Part shown: piece after piece, positions 16,379 to 25,253 of the stretch | How the letters are laid out: every line of letters starts with the position of its first letter | Position numbering within the stretch: the first letter of the stretch is position 1 | NCBI RefSeq assembly: GCF_051400755.1 | Contig: NZ_JBLFFL010000001.1 | Span: forward strand, 930,001 to 994,000 | Direction of reading: 5' to 3' | Length of the DNA: 64,000 nt | DNA from: Parapedobacter sp051400755 | Lineage (GTDB): Bacteria; Bacteroidota; Bacteroidia; Sphingobacteriales; Sphingobacteriaceae | Notes under the pieces: model-generated | Told to the model about the DNA's origin: nothing | Seen by the model: the letters and a program-made list of their open reading frames with translations, nothing else | Databases searched by the model: none | Program-made: the position numbers and the translations under genes

Positions 16379-16462
16379 TGGGCATGGAAGCCTTGAGGCA
16401 TTAACGGATTTAATAACGCAATTATAAAGAAAAAGTAAAAATTAAGACGGTTTGAGCCATTA

Positions 16463-16504
16463 AAAAAAAGCGGAACATCCTTTAATCGGATATTCCGCTT
16501 TTTT
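16463..16504. terminator. Bidirectional intrinsic terminator
   Basis: An A-run, the stem GCGGAACATCC / GGATATTCCGC with one mismatch and a TTTAATC loop, and a T-run. It works as a terminator for the minus-strand YceI gene ending at 16530 and, by symmetry, from the other side. Confidence 0.85.
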
Positions 16505-16529
16505 CAAAAGTTGTACGGTCAGAATATGG

Positions 16530-17207
16530 TTACTGCGCAGCAGCTTCTACATCGATACCGATCTCAATATCTTTGCTGATACCCCATTCAGCAGGATCCG
16601 CTTCGGAGGTGCCGAATTTAATGCCCCAATCAGCGCGGTTAACGGTAAATTGTGCTTGTACAGACGCTTTTCCGCCGGCCACAGCAACTTTCGCCGGGAA
16701 AGAAATATTCAGCGTGCTGTCAAGCAAGGTCAAATTTCCGCTCACGGTCTTGTTAGCCCCTTCGATCGCTCCGGTGGCCGAAGCCGTATCCAAGTCAGCA
16801 ACCTGCGTGATCTTGAACGCTGCGGTGGGAAATTTGGTCACATTGAAAAAGTCCTCATTCTTCAAGTGGGCTTCTAAGTCGGTATGTTTCTTATCCGCCT
16901 CGGTTACCGATGCCGAATCCACCTTCAGTGATTCGAAGTCGATGACGAAGTCACCGGCCGTAATGTTGCCATCGGCCACCGTAACTTCTCCGGATTTGAT
17001 GCCCAATGTGCCCCAGCGCGGCGCAAAACCGCCCTTGTGATACGCCTTCCAATTGACCGCCGAATTAGCCAAATCAACCGCATAAACATCGCCTTGTTTT
17101 TCGGCAACCTCTTGCTCTTCGCTAACGGCAGCGTTCTTAGACGCGTTACCGCATGACACCGCGAAAAATGCCAGGCCTGCTAAGATTAGTACATTAAATT
17201 TCTTCAT
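16530..17207 (-). CDS. YceI family lipoprotein
   Basis: 225 residues. The signal MKKFNVLILAGLAFFAVSC ends in a lipobox (AVSC), so the protein is a lipoprotein. The mature part is the YceI beta-barrel: VDLANSAVNWKAYHKGG, then DFVIDFESLKVDS, HLKNEDFFNVTKFPTAAFKI and a C-terminal WGIKFGTSEADPAEWGISKD. YceI-like proteins bind isoprenoid or amphiphilic molecules in the periplasm; the exact role here is unknown. It is monocistronic: a strong terminator follows and the MFS gene is transcribed away from it across a 162-bp divergent AT-rich spacer. Confidence 0.9.
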   Translation of the reverse strand: MKKFNVLILAGLAFFAVSCGNASKNAAVSEEQEVAEKQGDVYAVDLANSAVNWKAYHKGGFAPRWGTLGIKSGEVTVADGNITAGDFVIDFESLKVDSASVTEADKKHTDLEAHLKNEDFFNVTKFPTAAFKITQVADLDTASATGAIEGANKTVSGNLTLLDSTLNISFPAKVAVAGGKASVQAQFTVNRADWGIKFGTSEADPAEWGISKDIEIGIDVEAAAQ

Positions 17208-17369
17208 GTTTTTAATTGTTAATATGAAGCCGCAAATAAAACAACATTAAATTACATGTTCAAACACAATTATATTATTTGACAATTTGGCTACATTAGT
17301 TGCAGATGAGTAATGGTTCGATTGAAATTATCACTAATATTGGCCCGGTAACTTTTCGCTGTAATTGCT

Positions 17370-18584
17370 ATGCAGACATCCAAGCGCGCGGCCATCGGTT
17401 TTATCTTCGTCACCTTGTTGATCGATGTCATGGGGTGGGGACTCATCATACCCGTAATGGCTGATTTGATCGCCGAGCTAAAGGGCATCCCGGTTAACGA
17501 GGCAAGCACCTATGGCGCCCTGTTGCTGTCGGTATTTGCCATCACGCAGTTTCTGTTTTCCCCCGTGATCGGCAACCTCAGCGACCGGTATGGGCGGCGT
17601 CCGATCTTGCTTTTTTCGCTGCTGGGTTTCGGTATCGACTACATGATCCTCGCCTGGGCACCCACATACGGTTGGCTGTTCCTGGGCCGCGTCATCGCCG
17701 GTATCACCGGAGCCAGCTTTACCACCGCTGCATCGTATATCGCCGACATCAGTACGGATGAGACCACGCGGGCAAAAAATTTCGGCCTTATCGGGGCTGC
17801 ATTTGGCTTAGGCTTCGTGTTGGGTCCCGCATTGGGCGGATTGCTCGCCGTATGGGGGCTGCGGGCACCGTTTTATGCCGCTGCGGCACTGTGCCTGATC
17901 AACTGCCTATTCGGATACTTCCTGCTGCCCGAGTCGCTTCAAAAGGACAATCGCCGGGCGTTCGAATGGAAACGGGCCAATCCTTGGGGCTCACTGGCCT
18001 TCCTGACCAAGCATCCGGAAATCGGCGGACTTGCGCTTAGTTTTTTTCTTATTTATCTCGGCGCACAGGCCGTGCAGAGCAACTGGAACTTTTTTACCAT
18101 TTACCGTTTTGACTGGAGCGAAAAAATGATCGGCTTTTCCCTGGCTACGGTCGGTGTCCTCACGGGCTTCGTGCAGGCGGGCCTCACCCGTGTCATCACG
18201 CCGAAACTTGGAAACGAAAAAAGTATCTATCTCGGGCTTTCTTTATATACCTTAGGGCTGGTGCTCTTTGCCTTTGCTTCCGAAGGCTGGATGATGTTTG
18301 CGTTCTTGATTCCGTACTGCCTCGGAGGCATCTGCGGCCCATCGCTGCAAGCGGTCATTGCCGGGCATGTCAATAGCAGCCAGCAGGGTGAGCTTCAAGG
18401 CGCGCTGACCAGCCTGATGAGCCTCACCACCATCTTAGGGCCGCTCATCATGAATAACACATTTTCTTATTTCACGACCGATAAGGCTCCTTTCCACTTT
18501 CCGGGTGTCCATTTCTTGATCGGGGCCATATGCATGCTCGGTGGACTGATCATTATCCATCGGGTGATGACCAGGAAGAGGTAA
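17370..18584 (+). CDS. MFS transporter, TCR/Tet (TetA-like) family
   Basis: 404 residues with about twelve predicted membrane helices, beginning MQTSKRAAIGFIFVTLLIDV. It carries the MFS loop motif GNLSDRYGRRPILL near residue 73 and the TetA-like segments LIDVMGWGLIIPVM and GITGASFTTAASYIADIS followed by FGLIGAAFGLGFVLGPALGG (antiporter motif C). It is an inner-membrane proton-coupled exporter; drugs such as tetracycline are typical family substrates, but no substrate can be assigned. The next gene, a lipoprotein, starts 34 bp downstream on the same strand, with no terminator between. Confidence 0.9.
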   Translation: MQTSKRAAIGFIFVTLLIDVMGWGLIIPVMADLIAELKGIPVNEASTYGALLLSVFAITQFLFSPVIGNLSDRYGRRPILLFSLLGFGIDYMILAWAPTYGWLFLGRVIAGITGASFTTAASYIADISTDETTRAKNFGLIGAAFGLGFVLGPALGGLLAVWGLRAPFYAAAALCLINCLFGYFLLPESLQKDNRRAFEWKRANPWGSLAFLTKHPEIGGLALSFFLIYLGAQAVQSNWNFFTIYRFDWSEKMIGFSLATVGVLTGFVQAGLTRVITPKLGNEKSIYLGLSLYTLGLVLFAFASEGWMMFAFLIPYCLGGICGPSLQAVIAGHVNSSQQGELQGALTSLMSLTTILGPLIMNNTFSYFTTDKAPFHFPGVHFLIGAICMLGGLIIIHRVMTRKR

Positions 18585-18618
18585 ATTTGTCCTTATCGTT
18601 AACCAACAAAAAAACCAA

Positions 18619-20841
18619 ATGGAATCTTTCGAACGAGTCAACATCACGATTCTATCACTTTGTCTGCTGAGCATCGCCTCGTGCACCTCCCTGAAGCAGA
18701 CCGACCAAAGCGGGAAAATCAAAACACGGGAAAAAACCAGTTTTCAGACCTCCCAGCATTGGAAGCCCGTTACCGACACACGGGCAGACATTGCCATGGT
18801 TTACGGCGTCGGCGGGAACCCCTCCGACAAACACAAGGGGAAATCCTTTGAGGAGCGGGTACAATCCTGGCGGGAACGCGGGTACACCACCCATTTCATG
18901 ACGGGGATCGCCTGGGGTGAATACCAGGACTACTTCACCGGCGAATGGGACGGCAAATGGCACTTAGACGAAGGGCAGGTAGAGCAGGACGGCGACACCA
19001 TCTGGCATGGCCGCATGGTTCCCTATATCGTGCCGACCGCCAATTACCTGAAATACATCAAGGAGAAACATGTGAAACGCGTGATCGATGCGGGTATTGA
19101 TGCCATCTACATGGAAGAACCCGAATTTTGGGCGCGCGCGGGGTATAGCGAAGCGTTTAAGCGGGAATGGCAGGCGTATTACGGCTTCCCGTGGCGCCCG
19201 CAGCACGAATCGCCCGAAAACACGTACTTGTCCAGCAAGTTGAAATATCAACTGTATTATAACGCCCTGAAAGACGTATTTACCTATGCCAAAGCCTACG
19301 GGAAAAGCAAGGGCATGGATGTTCGCTGTTATGTGCCGACGCACTCACTCGTCAACTATTCACAATGGCAGATCGTGAGCCCCGAGGCCAGCCTGGCTTC
19401 GCTGGATGTGGTAGACGGTTATATTGCGCAAGTGTGGACAGGCACTGCCCGGGAACCGAACTATTTCAACGGCAAGGAAAAGGAGCGTGTATTTGAAACA
19501 GCTTTCCTGGAATATGGTTCCATGGAATCCATGACAGCCCCTACCGGCAGGAAGATGTTCTTCCTTACCGATCCGATCGAAGACTGGCCCCGCGACTGGG
19601 TAGACTACAAGAACAACTACGAAGCCACGTTTACCGCCCAGCTGCTGTATCCCAATATCGCCGACTACGAGGTCATGCCCTGGCCCGACCGCATTTATGA
19701 GGGCCAGTACCGGGTCAGCAAAGACAGCGAGGAGAAAGCAAACATTCCGCGTCACTATTCGACGCAGATGCAGGTCATGATCAATACCCTGAACCACATG
19801 CCGCTATCGGAAAACACCGTCTCCGGCAGTCCCGGCATCAGCGTGTTGATGGCCAATTCATTGATGTTCCAGCAGTTTCCCACCCATGACGGCTATGAAG
19901 ATCCGCAACTGTCAAATTTTTACGGGCAGGCACTGCCGTTTCTGAAGCGGGGTGTTCCCGTGAAGACGGTTCACCTGGAAAACGTGTCGTACAAGGAGAC
20001 CTTAAAAGACACCAAAGTGCTCCTGATGACCTATTCCAATATGAAGCCCATGTCGGCCGAGGGGCATGCCCACATCGCCCAATGGGTTAAGGAAGGCGGC
20101 GCGCTGGTGTACAGCGGGCGCGACGAGGATCCCTATCAGACCGTCGAAGAATGGTGGAATGCCGAAGGGAATGACTACCAGCGCCCCTCCGATCACCTCT
20201 TCGAACAGCTGGGGATCGCGGCCGGTGCCCCTGATGGGGAATACCCATACGGCAAGGGCGTCGTGCACATCCTCCGCAGCGACCCGAAAGAGTATGTACT
20301 GCAAGAAGGTGGAGATCAGAAATTCATTCAGGTGGTCAACGCGTTGTATGAGCGGAAGTCGGCCGAGCCGCTTCTTTTCAAGAACCAGCTGTATTTGGAA
20401 AGAGGGCCATACGATATCGCTGCCGTCTTGGATGAACATGAAGATGCAGCCCCCTTTACCATCGACGGCCCGGTGATCGATCTATACGATCCGGAGTTGC
20501 CCGTGCTTGCCCAAAAAGTCATCCAGCCGGGCCGGCAAGCGTTGTTATACCACATCAGCCGGGTTGACGATCCTTCCAAGCCACAGGTACTGGCCTCCGC
20601 TTCGCGGATCTACGACGAGGATGTCACCGGAAATGGTTACGCTTTTGTCTGCCGGAGCCCCTTGAATACCACCAATGTCATGCGCGTGCTGTTGCCAGCA
20701 GAACCCCGTCAATTCACAGTCACGGATCCTGCCGGAGATCCCGTCAGCGCCGTCAAAACATCGTGGGACGCATCATCGCATACGTATTTTCTCCAGTTCG
20801 AAAACCATCCGGATGGAATGCACGTGAAACTCGATTGGTAA
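18619..20841 (+). CDS. Lipoprotein resembling a glycoside hydrolase with a GATase-like/trimerisation domain
   Basis: 740 residues. The signal ends with LCLLSIASC, a good lipobox, so it is a lipoprotein. The N-terminal part looks like a TIM barrel: RERGYTTHFMTGIAWGEYQD, then VIDAGIDAIYMEEPEFWARA, whose glutamates could be catalytic, and VDGYIAQVWTG. The middle (about 410-500) reads ISVLMANSLMFQQF...VKEGGALVYSGRDEDPY, like the beta-galactosidase trimerisation (GH42-type) or class-I amidotransferase-like domain. A beta-sandwich end follows. A role in surface or periplasmic polysaccharide breakdown is inferred; the exact family is not recognised. An intrinsic terminator follows the stop codon. 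Confidence 0.65.
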   Translation: MESFERVNITILSLCLLSIASCTSLKQTDQSGKIKTREKTSFQTSQHWKPVTDTRADIAMVYGVGGNPSDKHKGKSFEERVQSWRERGYTTHFMTGIAWGEYQDYFTGEWDGKWHLDEGQVEQDGDTIWHGRMVPYIVPTANYLKYIKEKHVKRVIDAGIDAIYMEEPEFWARAGYSEAFKREWQAYYGFPWRPQHESPENTYLSSKLKYQLYYNALKDVFTYAKAYGKSKGMDVRCYVPTHSLVNYSQWQIVSPEASLASLDVVDGYIAQVWTGTAREPNYFNGKEKERVFETAFLEYGSMESMTAPTGRKMFFLTDPIEDWPRDWVDYKNNYEATFTAQLLYPNIADYEVMPWPDRIYEGQYRVSKDSEEKANIPRHYSTQMQVMINTLNHMPLSENTVSGSPGISVLMANSLMFQQFPTHDGYEDPQLSNFYGQALPFLKRGVPVKTVHLENVSYKETLKDTKVLLMTYSNMKPMSAEGHAHIAQWVKEGGALVYSGRDEDPYQTVEEWWNAEGNDYQRPSDHLFEQLGIAAGAPDGEYPYGKGVVHILRSDPKEYVLQEGGDQKFIQVVNALYERKSAEPLLFKNQLYLERGPYDIAAVLDEHEDAAPFTIDGPVIDLYDPELPVLAQKVIQPGRQALLYHISRVDDPSKPQVLASASRIYDEDVTGNGYAFVCRSPLNTTNVMRVLLPAEPRQFTVTDPAGDPVSAVKTSWDASSHTYFLQFENHPDGMHVKLDW

Positions 20842-20871
20842 GCAGGTAACGGTACAGGAAAAATGATAGAC

Positions 20872-20904
20872 CGGCGGGAAGCAATGCTCTTCCCGCCGTT
20901 TTTT
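20872..20904 (+). terminator. Intrinsic terminator
   Basis: Perfect 10-bp stem CGGCGGGAAG (20872-20881) / CTTCCCGCCG (20889-20898) with a 7-base loop and six T residues, 30 bp after the lipoprotein stop. Confidence 0.92.
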
Positions 20905-20970
20905 ATTGGCTGAAAGGCTGCTGGTTGAGAGGTTGCCAATTGGCCATTGCTTTTTAAATTATTGGGTATA

Positions 20971-21011
20971 TTATAGGTATTTTATAGGGTTTTTATAGGG
21001 ACATGATAGGG
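20971..21011 (+). promoter_or_regulatory. Four helically phased TATAGG direct repeats
   Basis: ATAGG occurs at 20973, 20984, 20995 and 21006, each exactly 11 bp from the last and in the context TTATAGG. One-turn spacing suggests a protein binding side by side on one face of DNA, about 75 bp before the DUF6266 promoter. The cognate regulator is unknown. Confidence 0.5.
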
Positions 21012-21084
21012 TCAAATACGAATGACAAGCGTACTATCTATTAATTATATTCGATTAATATTTCAATAATTTTAGAAAACAGTT

Positions 21085-21092
21085 TATATTTG
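21085..21092 (+). promoter_or_regulatory. Promoter -7 element (TAnnTTTG) of DUF6266 gene
   Basis: TATATTTG, identical to the elements before the two AAA genes, followed by GGAGGTGAAA. Transcription would begin near 21099 and the ATG is at 21119. Confidence 0.55.
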
Positions 21093-21118
21093 GAGGTGAA
21101 ACATCAGGAGATAACAGT

Positions 21119-21766
21119 ATGGCAGTATTCAAAAATGGACCCAATGGAAGCTTCAGCGGAAAAGTAGGGAGCGTCGTTGGTTATAAATGGAAAGGCCTTG
21201 ATGTGATCCGCGGATTGCCCCGCAAGAGCCATAAACCACGCAGCGAAGCGCGACTGGCCAATGAGCAGGCCATGAAACGTATCATGGAGGTGCTCCAGCC
21301 GCTCAAGGTATTCATTCGAATTGGCTTCCGAGATGCCGCGGCGTCCTTGAACATGAGTGCCTTCAACTTGGCCCTGTCATTGAACAAAAAGAATGCACTC
21401 AAAGGTGAGTACCCTAATCTCGAAATCGACTGGACGAAACTCCAGGTTAGCCAAGGTGAGTTGCCGGGCCCCAAGGAGCTAACCGCTGTATGGACTGCTG
21501 CCGGATTACGGATCATGTGGCACAACAATGCCGGTCAATCACATGCCCACGTGGGCGATTTGCTCTCCTTCGTTATCTATTCCGTTTCGCTGGATCAGTG
21601 GTTTCCTTTCTTCAACGAATCGACACGCGATGCGGGTGAATGTACCATTGAAGCGGATGAAGACTGGGCAGGCACCGAAGTGCACGCGTTCTGTACGTTT
21701 ATGTCCTTTGGCGGTGAAGTCGTTTCCGACAGCGCATACTTCCACCTTCCTGCCGAGACTAGGTAA
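21119..21766 (+). CDS. DUF6266 family protein
   Basis: 215 residues starting MAVFKNGPNGSFSGKVGSVV, the hallmark N-terminus of DUF6266, with IRGLPRKSHKPRSEARLANE and LNKKNALKGEYPNLEIDWTK. These proteins are common, often multi-copy, in Sphingobacteriales; their function is not known. There is no signal peptide or membrane segment, and the second half looks like a beta-sandwich. It has its own promoter with phased upstream repeats and is not obviously linked to the transporter genes that follow. Confidence 0.85.
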   Translation: MAVFKNGPNGSFSGKVGSVVGYKWKGLDVIRGLPRKSHKPRSEARLANEQAMKRIMEVLQPLKVFIRIGFRDAAASLNMSAFNLALSLNKKNALKGEYPNLEIDWTKLQVSQGELPGPKELTAVWTAAGLRIMWHNNAGQSHAHVGDLLSFVIYSVSLDQWFPFFNESTRDAGECTIEADEDWAGTEVHAFCTFMSFGGEVVSDSAYFHLPAETR

Positions 21767-21872
21767 TGGCAATCAGCGCTCATCCAATCTATACCCCAGC
21801 GCGCCAATCCGCTTGACTGAGCCGGATCACACTTGAGGGTTATCTCCGTATCGCCAACGTAATCAAATTAAT

Positions 21873-21909
21873 TGTCCGCTTGCGGACAACAGGTGTTCGA
21901 TATCGAACA
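21873..21909 (+). promoter_or_regulatory. Enhancer-like double dyad (UAS) upstream of the ABC ATPase
   Basis: Perfect dyad TGTCCG-N4-CGGACA at 21873-21888 and perfect dyad TGTTCGATATCGAACA at 21894-21909, centres 21 bp apart. The second centre is 63 bp from the GG at 21964-21965, the same as in the other three modules. This 343-bp gap also holds a 22-bp direct repeat (22061-22103) directly before the ATPase gene. Confidence 0.75.
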
Positions 21910-21962
21910 GTCTTAAAATCAATAGGCGAATCATTTGACTGACTTTCAATACATTAAAATTT

Positions 21963-21978
21963 TGGAACGATAATGTAT
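21963..21978 (+). promoter_or_regulatory. Putative sigma-54 promoter, degenerate -12, before ABC ATPase
   Basis: TGGAACGATAATGTAT shares ATTTTGGAACGATA with the P3 promoter, and the GG is at the expected place relative to the enhancer dyads, but the -12 GC is replaced by TA. It may be weak or decayed; position rather than sequence supports it. Confidence 0.45.
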
Positions 21979-22060
21979 ATGAACGATTAACGTGACTGGC
22001 ACACAAACAGATGATTGACATAACTGGAATTAACCAAACAATATAAGTAACGAACCACGC

Positions 22061-22103
22061 ATAGGCTGACTGCCGAAAGTTGATAGCCGACTGCCGAAAG
22101 CTA
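22061..22103 (+). repeat. Two-copy direct repeat before ABC ATPase
   Basis: ATAGGCTGACTGCCGAAAGT and ATAGCCGACTGCCGAAAGCT, about 22 bp apart, ending 6 bp before the ATG at 22110. It occupies the place taken by the heptad arrays or mini-ORF units in other leaders. Confidence 0.7.
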
Positions 22104-22109
22104 AATAAC

Positions 22110-22784
22110 ATGATTAAAATTACAGAACTGCAAAAATTTTATCGCACCGAGGAGGTGGAGACGATTGCGCTCAACAACCTGAGCATCCATGTAAAACAGG
22201 GTGAATTTGTGGCGGTGATGGGACCCTCGGGCTGCGGCAAGTCTACCCTGCTCAACATTGTCGGCTTGCTGGACGACCTGGATAATGGAAGCTATCTTTT
22301 CAACAACATCGAAGTAGCCAAATTCAACGAACGGAAACGCTCCGACCTGCGCAAGCACAATATCGGCTTCGTGTTTCAGAGCTTCAACCTGATCGACGAA
22401 CTGACGGTATTCGAAAATGTGGAACTGCCGCTCATCTATACGAAGGTGCCTGCTGCCGAGCGCAAGAAACGGGTGGAGGAGGTGTTGGAGAAGGTGCAGA
22501 TCATGCACCGCCGCAACCACTTTCCGCAGCAGCTTTCCGGTGGTCAGCAGCAGCGTGTGGCCGTGGCCCGTGCGGTGGTGAACAACCCCAAACTGATCCT
22601 GGCGGATGAGCCCACGGGTAACCTCGACTCGAACAACGGTAACGAGGTGATGCAGTTGCTTACCGAACTGAATGAAGCCGGTACGACCATCGTGATGGTG
22701 ACCCACAGTGAACACGATGCCCGCTACGCCGACCGCGTCATCCGCATGCTGGATGGACAGGTACTGATGGAAACGGTTGGTTAA
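22110..22784 (+). CDS. ABC transporter ATP-binding protein (MacB/LolD type)
   Basis: 224 residues from MIKITELQKFYRTEEVETIA. Walker A GPSGCGKST near 40-48, Q-loop VFQSFNLID near 90, signature LSGGQQQRVAVARA near 143, Walker B LILADEPTGNLDS near 162-175 and the switch histidine in VTHSEHDA near 196. This is the class that drives mechanotransmission through MacB/LolCE/FtsX permeases rather than a channel. It is the only such ATPase gene in the window, while seventeen matching permeases are present. P4 starts 74 bp downstream, so the two form an operon behind a sigma-54-type control module. The in-frame upstream ATG is rejected because it lies inside the leader repeat. Confidence 0.95.
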   Translation: MIKITELQKFYRTEEVETIALNNLSIHVKQGEFVAVMGPSGCGKSTLLNIVGLLDDLDNGSYLFNNIEVAKFNERKRSDLRKHNIGFVFQSFNLIDELTVFENVELPLIYTKVPAAERKKRVEEVLEKVQIMHRRNHFPQQLSGGQQQRVAVARAVVNNPKLILADEPTGNLDSNNGNEVMQLLTELNEAGTTIVMVTHSEHDARYADRVIRMLDGQVLMETVG

Positions 22785-22785
22785 C

Positions 22786-22855
22786 GTTGGTGGTGGCCGG
22801 TGACCTGTAATGGGTGATGAGTGGCCGGTGATTGGTCTGTTGTCTAACGTCTAAA
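22786..22855 (+). repeat. Heptanucleotide array, 10 units, before P4
   Basis: Ten consecutive 7-mers all beginning GT: seven G-rich ones (GTTGGTG, GTGGCCG, GTGACCT, GTAATGG, GTGATGA, GTGGCCG, GTGATTG), then GTCTGTT, GTCTAAC, GTCTAAA. The phase is unbroken and the P4 ATG follows after three A residues. Confidence 0.8.
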
Positions 22856-22858
22856 AAA

Positions 22859-25252
22859 ATGATAACGAACTACTTCAAAACCGCTTGGCGCAATTTACTG
22901 AACAACAAACTGTTCAGCCTATTGAACATTTTCGGGCTGGCCATAGGGCTCAGTGTAGCGCTTCTCCTTTCGCTCTTTGTCATCCAGGAGCGGTCATTCG
23001 ATACGTTTCCCGATCGGGATAAGATATTCCGTTATATCGCACACGTCAACCACGAAGAGAGCAAGATGCTTTGGGCCGGTGTACCCAATGCGATAGGCCC
23101 CACGGTGCGAGACAACATCCCCGAAGTGAAACGGTCTGCCCGCACCTTGCTGAACGGCTTCGGCGACAATGCGAGTATCACGATCGGGAGCGATGCCTAT
23201 ATCGAAAGTCGCCTGTACTGGGCCGACCCGGACATCGTGGAAATCTTTGACCTTCAGTTTGTTCATGGCGATCGAAAAAAGGCACTCAGCGAACCAAACA
23301 CCGTACTCCTTTCGGAACGCAAGGCCAAGCAGTATTTCGGCGATGAAAGTCCGATCAATAAGACCGTGGAATTGGATAGGAATACCACACTGAAGGTGAC
23401 CGGGGTCTATGCCGATTTGCCGGCGACCAGCACGTTTGATGCCGACTTGATCGGTTCATTTACTACATCGGGCTTTTCGAAAGACCTCAAGTGGGACAAT
23501 GCCAGCTTCGAAACCTGGATTATGTTGAACGATTCCGACGATTACCGCAAGGTGGAAGATTACCTTCCGAAGATGATCAATGAACATGTGGGTGCCGAAG
23601 GCACGTATTATACCTTGTCGCTCCAACCGTTGACAGACGTGCATTTAAATTCGGCGGAAATCAAAGCCTACAGCAACCGGCGGGGCGACGCCAAACAACT
23701 TCAGCAACTTACTTACTTAGCGATCGCATTGCTGCTGATGGCCGCCATCAACTACATGAACCTCGCTACTGCACGTGCACAGCAACGCAGCAAGGAGGTG
23801 GGGGTAAGCAAAGCCCTTGGTGCCAGCCGGAAGGGACTGGTGGGTAAGTTCTATGCCGAAACAGCCTTGTTGACACTGATTTCCATCTTGTTCGGACTGG
23901 CGCTTGCCGTCATGGGCATTCCCCTATTCAACGCGTTATCGGGCAAAATGCTGGTATATACTACCCTTTCGCACCCTGTTTTTTGGATGGGACTGCCCGT
24001 ACTTTGGCTTTCACTGACGTTGGTTTCCGGCCTTTATCCGGCCGTCATCCTTTCTTCCTATACGCCGCTGGAAGCCCTCCAGAAGGGAAAAACCGTCAAG
24101 ACGGGTTCGGCGCTTTTCCGCCGGGCACTCGTCGTATTGCAGTTCAGTGCCAGCATCGTCCTCATCGTAGGCGTTGTGATCATGTACCGCCAAATGGACT
24201 TCGTGAGCCAACGCAAGCTGGGCTATAATCCGGAGAACGTCATCGCGATCAGCATAGGTTCGCTAAAAAACGATCAAGAACTGGATGCCCTGCGAAACCA
24301 GATCAGTGCATTAGCCCCCACGCAAAGCATGGTGGTGTCCCAAGCGTTTCCGGGAAGGGGCGAAAGCGGTCATTTTATCCACAGAGACGATTCCGATAAG
24401 CAGGGGGCAGCGCTCTCTGCAAACCGGGTCATTGGCGATATCGAAAGCGTATTGCAACTGGAGTTGTTGGCGGGAAGAATGGTCAACGAACGGGTAAATA
24501 GCGATACCACGCAGGATGGGGGATGGATTTTCGAAGCTGTGCTCAATAAATATGCTGTAGATTACCTTGGCCTCACTCCGGAAGAAGCCATCGGCAAGAA
24601 GGTTTCGGCCGGCTTCGGCGATAACACCTACATCGTCGGCGTGGTCGATAATTTCAATTATGCCACGTTGCATAATCCCATGGGTGCATACGCCTTTACG
24701 AACACTCCCCAGACCGTTCGTTATCTGATGGTGCGTTTTAACACGGGCGACTTAAGAGAAACATTACGTCAATATGAGGCGGCTTATAAAAGGGTTGTGC
24801 CTGACGCTCCGTTTGATTATACCTTCCTCGACAGCCATTTGAAAAGCCTGTACCAATCCGACCAGCAGACGGCATCGGTATTGTTGTCCTTTTCGGTATT
24901 GGCCATATTCGTGGGATGTCTTGGCTTGTTTGGCCTTGCGGCTTTTACTGCCGAGAAACGCACCAAGGAAATCGGTGTGCGCAAGGTACTCGGCGCCACG
25001 GTACCTTCGCTGGTGCGCCTGTTGAGCCTTGACTTCATCAAATTGGTGATCGTGGCGTTCGTCATTGCCTGTCCATTAGCGTATTGGGGCTTCAGCAAAT
25101 GGCTTGAGAATTTTGCCTATCGCATCGATATCCAATGGTGGATGTTTGCGATGGCTGGTCTAGCTGCTATGGCGATTGCATTGCTGACGGTAAGTTGGCA
25201 GGCCATACGGGCGGCGGTGGCGAACCCGGTGGAGTCTTTGCGGGATGAGTGA
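22859..25252 (+). CDS. ABC transporter permease, duplicated FtsX/MacB type (P4)
   Basis: 797 residues from MITNYFKTAWRNLLNNK; the in-frame alternative start at 22832 lies within the heptad array and is rejected. The first FtsX loop is unusual: KEVGVSKALGASRKG near residue 313, with serine in place of the near-invariant arginine. The second loop KEIGVRKVLGATVPS near 701 is normal. The second core has GVVDNFNY. The tail is VANPVESLRDE. It is the only permease directly paired with an ATPase gene here. Its stop codon is 1 bp from the end of the convergent Rpn gene, leaving no room for a terminator. Confidence 0.94.
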   Translation: MITNYFKTAWRNLLNNKLFSLLNIFGLAIGLSVALLLSLFVIQERSFDTFPDRDKIFRYIAHVNHEESKMLWAGVPNAIGPTVRDNIPEVKRSARTLLNGFGDNASITIGSDAYIESRLYWADPDIVEIFDLQFVHGDRKKALSEPNTVLLSERKAKQYFGDESPINKTVELDRNTTLKVTGVYADLPATSTFDADLIGSFTTSGFSKDLKWDNASFETWIMLNDSDDYRKVEDYLPKMINEHVGAEGTYYTLSLQPLTDVHLNSAEIKAYSNRRGDAKQLQQLTYLAIALLLMAAINYMNLATARAQQRSKEVGVSKALGASRKGLVGKFYAETALLTLISILFGLALAVMGIPLFNALSGKMLVYTTLSHPVFWMGLPVLWLSLTLVSGLYPAVILSSYTPLEALQKGKTVKTGSALFRRALVVLQFSASIVLIVGVVIMYRQMDFVSQRKLGYNPENVIAISIGSLKNDQELDALRNQISALAPTQSMVVSQAFPGRGESGHFIHRDDSDKQGAALSANRVIGDIESVLQLELLAGRMVNERVNSDTTQDGGWIFEAVLNKYAVDYLGLTPEEAIGKKVSAGFGDNTYIVGVVDNFNYATLHNPMGAYAFTNTPQTVRYLMVRFNTGDLRETLRQYEAAYKRVVPDAPFDYTFLDSHLKSLYQSDQQTASVLLSFSVLAIFVGCLGLFGLAAFTAEKRTKEIGVRKVLGATVPSLVRLLSLDFIKLVIVAFVIACPLAYWGFSKWLENFAYRIDIQWWMFAMAGLAAMAIALLTVSWQAIRAAVANPVESLRDE

Positions 25253-25253
25253 A

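Noticed and set aside
21997..22012. TGGCACA sequence before the ABC ATPase as an alternative sigma-54 promoter
   Set aside because: It has a good -24 half, but the -12 half is absent and the distance to the dyads does not fit the 63-bp rule.
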